Source of the DNA: Prevotella sp.
GTDB lineage: Bacteria; Bacteroidota; Bacteroidia; Bacteroidales; Bacteroidaceae
Length of the DNA: 64,000 nucleotides
Reading direction: 5' to 3'
Assembly (NCBI GenBank): GCA_017618275.1
Contig: JAFZUS010000128.1
Span: 27,148 to 91,147 of the forward strand
The translations under genes were made by a program, and so were the position numbers. The notes under the pieces are model-generated. The model saw only the letters and a program-made list of their open reading frames with translations, did no database searches and had not been told where the DNA came from. Shown in pieces: positions 59,805-64,000 of the stretch. The first letter of the stretch is position 1; each line of letters begins with the position of its first letter.

Positions 59805-59827
59805 CTTCTCACTTTCTCACTATCCCA
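59795..59827. repeat. CACCTTCT/CACTTTCT octamer tract at the metG-flippase junction
   Basis: About four octamers of the GTGAGAAG family; it holds the metG stop codon and the flippase GTG start. Confidence 0.7.
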
Positions 59828-61886
59828 CCTGACTGCCAGGTTTCACGTCCTTCGTGGTTGTCACCACACTGAGACTCTCGTCGGCATCAACGGCAGAGAG
59901 AATCATACCCTGACTCTCGATACCCATCATCTGACGAGGCGCAAAGTTGGCTACGAAGAGGATGCGCTTGCCAATCAGTTCCTCTGGATTCTCATAGAAG
60001 GCAGCGATACCAGAACAGATGGTGCGGTCTGTGCCAGAACCGTCGTCGATGGTGAACTGCAGGAGTTTCTTGCTCTTCTTCACCTTCTGACAGTCCTTCA
60101 CCAGACCCACACGGATGTCGAGTTTCTCAAAGTCCTCGAAACTGACAGTATCCTTAATCGGAGCGGCCTTGTAGTTAGCAGCCTCATTAGCCTTCTTCGT
60201 TGCCTCCAGTTTGTCGAGTTGCTTCTGGATGACCTCATCCTCAATCTTCTCGAAGAGCAGAGCAGGCTCGCCCAACTGGTGACCAGCCTTTAACAAATCA
60301 GTACTTCCGAGTTGCTCCCACTCGAAAGAATCGATATTTAGCATCTCACGCAGTTTCTTGCTGCTGAACGGCAGGAATGGCTCGAAGGCGATGGCGAGGT
60401 TGGCAGTGAGTTGCAGGCAGATGTTCAGAATCGTCTCGCAACGCTTGGGATCCTGCTTCCAAACCTTCCAAGGCTCGCAGTCGGTGATGTACTTGTTACC
60501 GATACGGGCGAGGTTCATCGCCTCGAACTGCGCATCGCGGAACTTGAACTTCTCCAGCAGTTCCTCCACCTTCTCCTTCACATCCTTGAACTCTGTCAGA
60601 GCCTGCTTATCGGTATCCGTCAGTTCGCCACAGGCAGGAACCACACCGTTCCAGTATTTCTTGGTGAGTTGCAGGGCACGGTTCACGAAGTTGCCGTAGA
60701 CAGCCACCAACTCGTTGTTATTACGATCCTGGAAGTCCTTCCAAGTGAAGTTATTGTCTTTGGTCTCTGGGGCATTGGCTGTCAGCACATAGCGCAGCAC
60801 ATCCTGTTTGCCTGGCATATCCACCAGATACTCGTGGAGCCATACGGCCCAGTTGCGAGAGGTGGAAATCTTATCGTTTTCCAGGTTCAGGAACTCGTTG
60901 GCAGGCACGTTGTCAGGCATGATATACTTGCCGTGTGCCTTCATCATCACAGGGAAGATGATGCAGTGGAACACGATGTTGTCCTTGCCGATGAAGTGTA
61001 CCAGACGGGTATCCTCATCCTGCCACCATTTTTCCCAGTTGCCCCATTTCTCTGGCTCCTTGGCACAGAGTTCAACGGTGTTCGACACATAACCGATAGG
61101 TGCGTCGAACCAGACATACAGCACCTTACCGTCGGCACCCTCTACGGGCACGGGGATACCCCAGTCCAAGTCACGGGTCATCGCACGGGGCTGGAGGTCC
61201 ATATCGAGCCAAGACTTGCACTGTCCATACACATTCGGACGCCATTCCTTGTGCTCCTCGAGAATCCATTTCTTCAACCAGTCCTGATACTCGTTCAAGG
61301 GCAGATACCAGTTCTTGGTTTCCTTCAGCACAGGCGTGGAACCGCTGATAGTCGACTTCGGATTAATCAACTCCGTGGGAGAAAGGTCGCGTCCGCACTT
61401 CTCACACTGGTCACCGTAGGCTCCCTCATTGTGGCAGTGAGGACATTCACCCGTCACGTAACGGTCTGCCAGGAACTGCTTGGCCTCCTCGTCATAGAGT
61501 TGCGCGGTGGTCTCTTCCGTCAACTTACCCTCATCGTAGAGTTTCTTGAACCACTCGGCAGCAAACTTATGATGCGTCTCTGAGGTGGTACGACTATAGA
61601 TATCAAACGAGATACCAAACTCCTCGAAAGAGTCCTTGATCATCTTATGATAGCGGTCCACCACATCCTGCGGCGTGATACCCTCCTTGCGGGCACGCAC
61701 CGTGATGGGCACACCGTGTTCGTCAGATCCTCCGATAAACAGCACCTCGCGCTTTTTCAGTCTCAGATAGCGCACATAGATATCAGCAGGCACATACACA
61801 CCGGCCAGATGACCGATATGCACCCCGCCATTAGCGTATGGCAGCGCCGACGTCACCGTCGTCCGCTTAAAAGTCTTGTTTTCCAT
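59820..61886 (-). CDS. metG: Methionyl-tRNA synthetase
   Basis: A 688-residue class I synthetase charging tRNA-Met. HIGH lies at residues 23-26 in [13 protein letters not shown]. The zinc knuckle is [18 protein letters not shown], and the KMSKS loop reads DKISTSR. The C-terminal 110 residues are the EMAP/Trbp111-like tRNA-binding domain ([35 protein letters not shown]). Transcription comes from the minus arm of promoter repeat copy 3. Confidence 0.97.
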   Translation of the reverse strand: MENKTFKRTTVTSALPYANGGVHIGHLAGVYVPADIYVRYLRLKKREVLFIGGSDEHGVPITVRARKEGITPQDVVDRYHKMIKDSFEEFGISFDIYSRTTSETHHKFAAEWFKKLYDEGKLTEETTAQLYDEEAKQFLADRYVTGECPHCHNEGAYGDQCEKCGRDLSPTELINPKSTISGSTPVLKETKNWYLPLNEYQDWLKKWILEEHKEWRPNVYGQCKSWLDMDLQPRAMTRDLDWGIPVPVEGADGKVLYVWFDAPIGYVSNTVELCAKEPEKWGNWEKWWQDEDTRLVHFIGKDNIVFHCIIFPVMMKAHGKYIMPDNVPANEFLNLENDKISTSRNWAVWLHEYLVDMPGKQDVLRYVLTANAPETKDNNFTWKDFQDRNNNELVAVYGNFVNRALQLTKKYWNGVVPACGELTDTDKQALTEFKDVKEKVEELLEKFKFRDAQFEAMNLARIGNKYITDCEPWKVWKQDPKRCETILNICLQLTANLAIAFEPFLPFSSKKLREMLNIDSFEWEQLGSTDLLKAGHQLGEPALLFEKIEDEVIQKQLDKLEATKKANEAANYKAAPIKDTVSFEDFEKLDIRVGLVKDCQKVKKSKKLLQFTIDDGSGTDRTICSGIAAFYENPEELIGKRILFVANFAPRQMMGIESQGMILSAVDADESLSVVTTTKDVKPGSQVG

Positions 61887-61917
61887 TCCTTAAATACGTA
61901 TTTTTTGAATTTGGCTG

Positions 61918-61985
61918 CAAAGATAGTGCAAATTGAGCGAAATACCAAATATATTTGGATATTTCCGAGATGCAGCCTATCTTCG
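61918..61985. promoter_or_regulatory. 68-bp divergent promoter repeat, copy 3
   Basis: Minus arm TTTG (61946-61949), 20 nt, TATCTTTG (61918-61925), driving metG. Plus arm TTTG (61954-61957), 20 nt, TATCTTCG (61978-61985), pointing at the end of the HAD gene. The -33 boxes meet in the perfect palindrome CCAAATATATTTGG. Confidence 0.82.
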
Positions 61986-62011
61986 GCGAAGTCAAAGATA
62001 CAACTTTTTCC

Positions 62012-62707
62012 TCAAATATATTTGAGAATTTCGCTAAAATGCTCAATTTTAATCAATCGTTCGTGGTCGATGTCGTCGAAATGTTCCAGTTGCCAGGTGA
62101 CGTGGAAGGGGATGTGGATGGCCCATGCACCGATGGCGAGGGCAGGGGCGATGTCGCTCTTCAGCGAGTTGCCGATCATCAGGAGTTCCGAGGGGTGTAT
62201 CTGCTGGTGTTCGCAGAGGGCGAGGAACTCACGCTGCGACTTGTCGGAAGTGATCTCCACGTCATCGAAGTATCTCAATAAGCCAGAACGTTTCAGTTTG
62301 TTCTCCTGATCCTGCAGTTCTCCCTTGGTGAAGACCACCATTTTGCTATCGCCCTCCAAACGGGTGCGGAGGGTTTCTAATGTCTCGACGACTTCCGGCA
62401 GGGGTGTGGCAGGCAGATGGAGCAGTTGTTTGCAGTGGACAAGGAGTTCTTTCAGTTGGGTGGCAGAGACATCGTTGCCGGCAATACGCAGGGCGGTCTC
62501 GATGATGCTGATGGTGAAGGCCTTGCATCCGTATCCGAGGTCGGCCATATTACCGCTCTCCGTCAGGAAGAGTTCGTGCTTGGGGTCTTCGCAGTAGGGT
62601 GCAATGAGACTGTAGAGATGGTTCTCCACCTCCTCGAAGTGCGACTGACAGTCCCACAGGGTGTCGTCAGCGTCGAAGGCGATTATTTTGACTGGCAGTC
62701 CGGACAT
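62012..62707 (-). CDS. HAD family hydrolase (YjjG/phosphoglycolate phosphatase-like)
   Basis: A 231-residue HAD enzyme: motif I IIAFDADDTLWD, a helical cap, motif II VVFTKGE, motif III Lys near TSDKSQ, and motif IV MIGNSLKSDIAPALAIGAW. It resembles nucleotide or sugar-phosphate phosphatases, but the substrate is unknown. It overlaps the Fur-family gene by 25 nt and shares its promoter. Confidence 0.87.
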   Translation of the reverse strand: MSGLPVKIIAFDADDTLWDCQSHFEEVENHLYSLIAPYCEDPKHELFLTESGNMADLGYGCKAFTISIIETALRIAGNDVSATQLKELLVHCKQLLHLPATPLPEVVETLETLRTRLEGDSKMVVFTKGELQDQENKLKRSGLLRYFDDVEITSDKSQREFLALCEHQQIHPSELLMIGNSLKSDIAPALAIGAWAIHIPFHVTWQLEHFDDIDHERLIKIEHFSEILKYI

Positions 62708-63102
62708 ATTCCTTTGATCATCAGGTTAGACGATTTCTGTTCGAAGCCCTTGGGCAGTTGTACCTCTGGCACCTCGGTATAGTCGAGGCAGTAGGTCTTC
62801 TGGCACGCTTCGCAGTAGAAATGGGGATGGATGTCCTCATCGTGGTCGTGGTCATGACTATGGCAGAGTTCATAGCGCACCCCCTCGCTACCCCCCTCGA
62901 TGACATGCACGAGATGGTGCTCCCGGAAGAGGGTCAGGGCGCGGAAGATGTTCGACTTGTCGATGCTCAGGATCTTATATTCCAGTTCCGACAAGGTGAT
63001 GGGATGCAGGGCCTTCACCAGTTCCTTCAGCACGACAATACGGTTCGCCGTCGGCTTGATGCCGTGCTCCTCGAGCAATTCACTACATTGAGATTCGTTC
63101 AT
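62683..63102 (-). CDS. Fur family metal-responsive repressor
   Basis: A 139-residue regulator with the N-terminal winged helix (EEHGIKPTANRIVVLKELVKA), a His-rich metal site (ELCHSHDHDHDEDIHPHFYC) and two CxxC pairs (CEAC, CPDC) for structural zinc. It could be Fur, Zur or a peroxide sensor; the dense His cluster may favour zinc or iron. ATG 63102 lies five bases after the -7 box, so the mRNA is probably leaderless. Confidence 0.9.
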   Translation of the reverse strand: MNESQCSELLEEHGIKPTANRIVVLKELVKALHPITLSELEYKILSIDKSNIFRALTLFREHHLVHVIEGGSEGVRYELCHSHDHDHDEDIHPHFYCEACQKTYCLDYTEVPEVQLPKGFEQKSSNLMIKGICPDCQSK

Positions 63103-63107
63103 GGGTG

Positions 63108-63139
63108 CAAAGATACGAATAAGTGAGTGAAAAACCAAA
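63108..63139 (-). promoter_or_regulatory. Promoter of the Fur-family gene, leaderless type, half of the promoter repeat
   Basis: Minus-strand TTTG (63136-63139), 20-nt spacer, TATCTTTG (63108-63115). It resembles the minus arm of the 68-bp repeat (GAGTGAAAAACCAAAT in place of GAGCGAAAAACCAAAT), but the other arm is missing. Confidence 0.75.
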
Positions 63140-63154
63140 TAAAAAGCACTTTTT

Positions 63155-64000
63155 TCATCCTCCTCGCTCTGCCCAGTCACCACGGTCCAGACTCCGGTAG
63201 CCTATAGCCTCAGCGATATGATGACTTTGCACTTTCTCGCTACCCTCAAGGTCGGCGATGGTACGAGCCACCTTGAGAATACGACTATAGGCACGGGCAG
63301 AAAGTGAGAGCCGTTCCATCGCCATACGGAGCATGTCGAGACTCTGTTCGTTGGGCTCGGCAAACTGGTGGATCATCTTTTCGCTCATCTGGGCGTTGCA
63401 GTAGGTACCTTTACAGTTCTTAAACCGTTCTTCCTGAATCTGACGTGCCTTGATGACCCGTTCGCGGATGACGGCACTCGGCTCACCAGGCTGCATCTGC
63501 GAGAGTTGCTTGAAGGGTACGACGACCACCTCACAATGGATATCTATCCGATCCAATAGCGGACCACTGATCTTGTTCATGTAACGCTGTATCTGGCCTG
63601 GGGTACAGACACAATGGTGCGTCGGATCGCCGTAGTAGCCACAAGGGCAAGGGTTCATTGAGGCCACGAACATAAACGAGCAGGGATATTCCACCGTATA
63701 TTTTGCACGACTGATGGTTATCTTGCGGTCTTCGAGAGGCTGGCGAAGCACTTCGAGGGTGCTCTTATTGAATTCAGGTAATTCATCGAGAAAGAGTACC
63801 CCATTGTGGGCCATACTGACTTCGCCAGGCAATGCCCTGTTGCCGCCACCCGTCATTGCCACTTGCGACACCGTATGATGCGGACTACGGAAAGGACGCT
63901 GCGAGATAAGCGATGTGCCTGTGGGCAGTTTGCCTGCCACAGAATGGATCTGCGTGGTCTCCAGACTCTCAGCCAGTGACAAGGGAGGCAGGATGCTTGG
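63155..64000 (-). CDS. YifB/ComM-family Mg-chelatase-like ATPase, C-terminal part
   Basis: The frame is open through the end of the window; the last 281 residues or so are visible. They show the Mg-chelatase AAA+ blocks SQRPFRSPHHTVSQVAMTGGG, GEVSMAHNGVLFLDELPEF, FVASMNPCPCGYYGDPTHHCVC, and the C-terminal SLSARAYSRILKVARTIADLEGS. ComM/YifB helicases help DNA recombination during transformation. The N-terminus and Walker A lie beyond the window. Confidence 0.93.
   Translation of the reverse strand, partial: PSILPPLSLAESLETTQIHSVAGKLPTGTSLISQRPFRSPHHTVSQVAMTGGGNRALPGEVSMAHNGVLFLDELPEFNKSTLEVLRQPLEDRKITISRAKYTVEYPCSFMFVASMNPCPCGYYGDPTHHCVCTPGQIQRYMNKISGPLLDRIDIHCEVVVVPFKQLSQMQPGEPSAVIRERVIKARQIQEERFKNCKGTYCNAQMSEKMIHQFAEPNEQSLDMLRMAMERLSLSARAYSRILKVARTIADLEGSEKVQSHHIAEAIGYRSLDRGDWAERGG

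Noticed and set aside
60411-61583. Long open frame (390 codons) on the plus strand opposite metG
   Set aside because: It is the complement of the well-conserved synthetase and shows no protein-like motifs; such antisense frames follow from codon bias.
1-64000. tRNA, rRNA, insertion sequences, prophage
   Set aside because: No T-arm GGTTCGAATCC-like words in a tRNA context, no rRNA stretches, and no transposase, integrase or phage structural genes were seen on either strand.

Overview
The window looks like a Bacteroidales chromosome, most likely a member of the Prevotellaceae (Prevotella in the broad sense). The reasons are the -33 TTTG / -7 TAnnTTTG promoters with a 20-nt spacer, a PorZ-like type IX secretion protein, secreted proteins ending in the 'YDLxGRxV...KGxYIxNGKK' tail, dockerin-like Ca2+ repeats without cohesins, a BspA-like leucine-rich-repeat protein, and DUF4465, DUF4254 and DUF3667 proteins. 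This is an inference from gene content. I saw no rRNA, tRNA, CRISPR array, transposase or phage genes.

Layout. 0-7 kb: end of a secreted protein, DUF2461, DUF3667, a Fic / zeta-kinase / small-protein operon, and a serpin lipoprotein. 7-20 kb: leuS-yitT-rdgB-porZ, continuing into an AT-rich cluster of a GT-C-like membrane protein, two CotH-type secreted kinases around a GtrA protein, and a convergent secreted tyrosine phosphatase; then nadA. 20.9-21.4 kb: an AT-rich gap with clustered DnaA-box sequences, a candidate oriC. 21-27 kb: beta-barrel protein, TrmH methylase, rubredoxin, heptosyltransferase-like GT9, DUF4254, acpP-fabF-rnc. 27-33 kb: five lipoprotein genes (a serpin, two stand-alone FTP/PepSY propeptide-like proteins, a lipocalin-like protein, one unknown) divergent from an ECF sigma factor and an inner-membrane-anchored beta-barrel protein. 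33-40.7 kb: murQ, then a vitamin B12 acquisition locus on the minus strand led by a cobalamin riboswitch, with a btuB-type receptor that is out of frame. 40.8-49.3 kb: mntP, GH36 alpha-galactosidase, a candidate small RNA and a candidate structured RNA, a BspA-like protein and a DUF234 ATPase. 49.5-64 kb: yicC-gmk-nadD followed by cell-envelope genes (EptA-like sulfatase, acyltransferase, HAD phosphatase, membrane protein), a glycosyltransferase, licD, flippase, metG, a HAD/Fur pair and the end of yifB.

Most striking is the repeat landscape. (1) Tandem heptamer or octamer tracts of several sequence families lie at gene junctions, in signal peptides and inside coding regions. One splits btuB exactly at a 3-copy heptamer, where 1 or 4 copies would restore the frame, which suggests phase-variable B12 uptake. 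(2) At least five loci carry units repeating with an exact 22-bp period, each with its own sequence and many units palindromic; one lies inside a coding region. (3) A 68-bp element occurs three times with two divergent promoters back to back and exactly 20-nt spacers in all six arms. (4) Five genes have start codons only 4-5 nt after the -7 box, which predicts leaderless mRNAs.

Other systems worth attention are the ECF-linked lipoprotein operon that looks like a set of surface protease inhibitors, and the secreted kinase/phosphatase cluster next to porZ.
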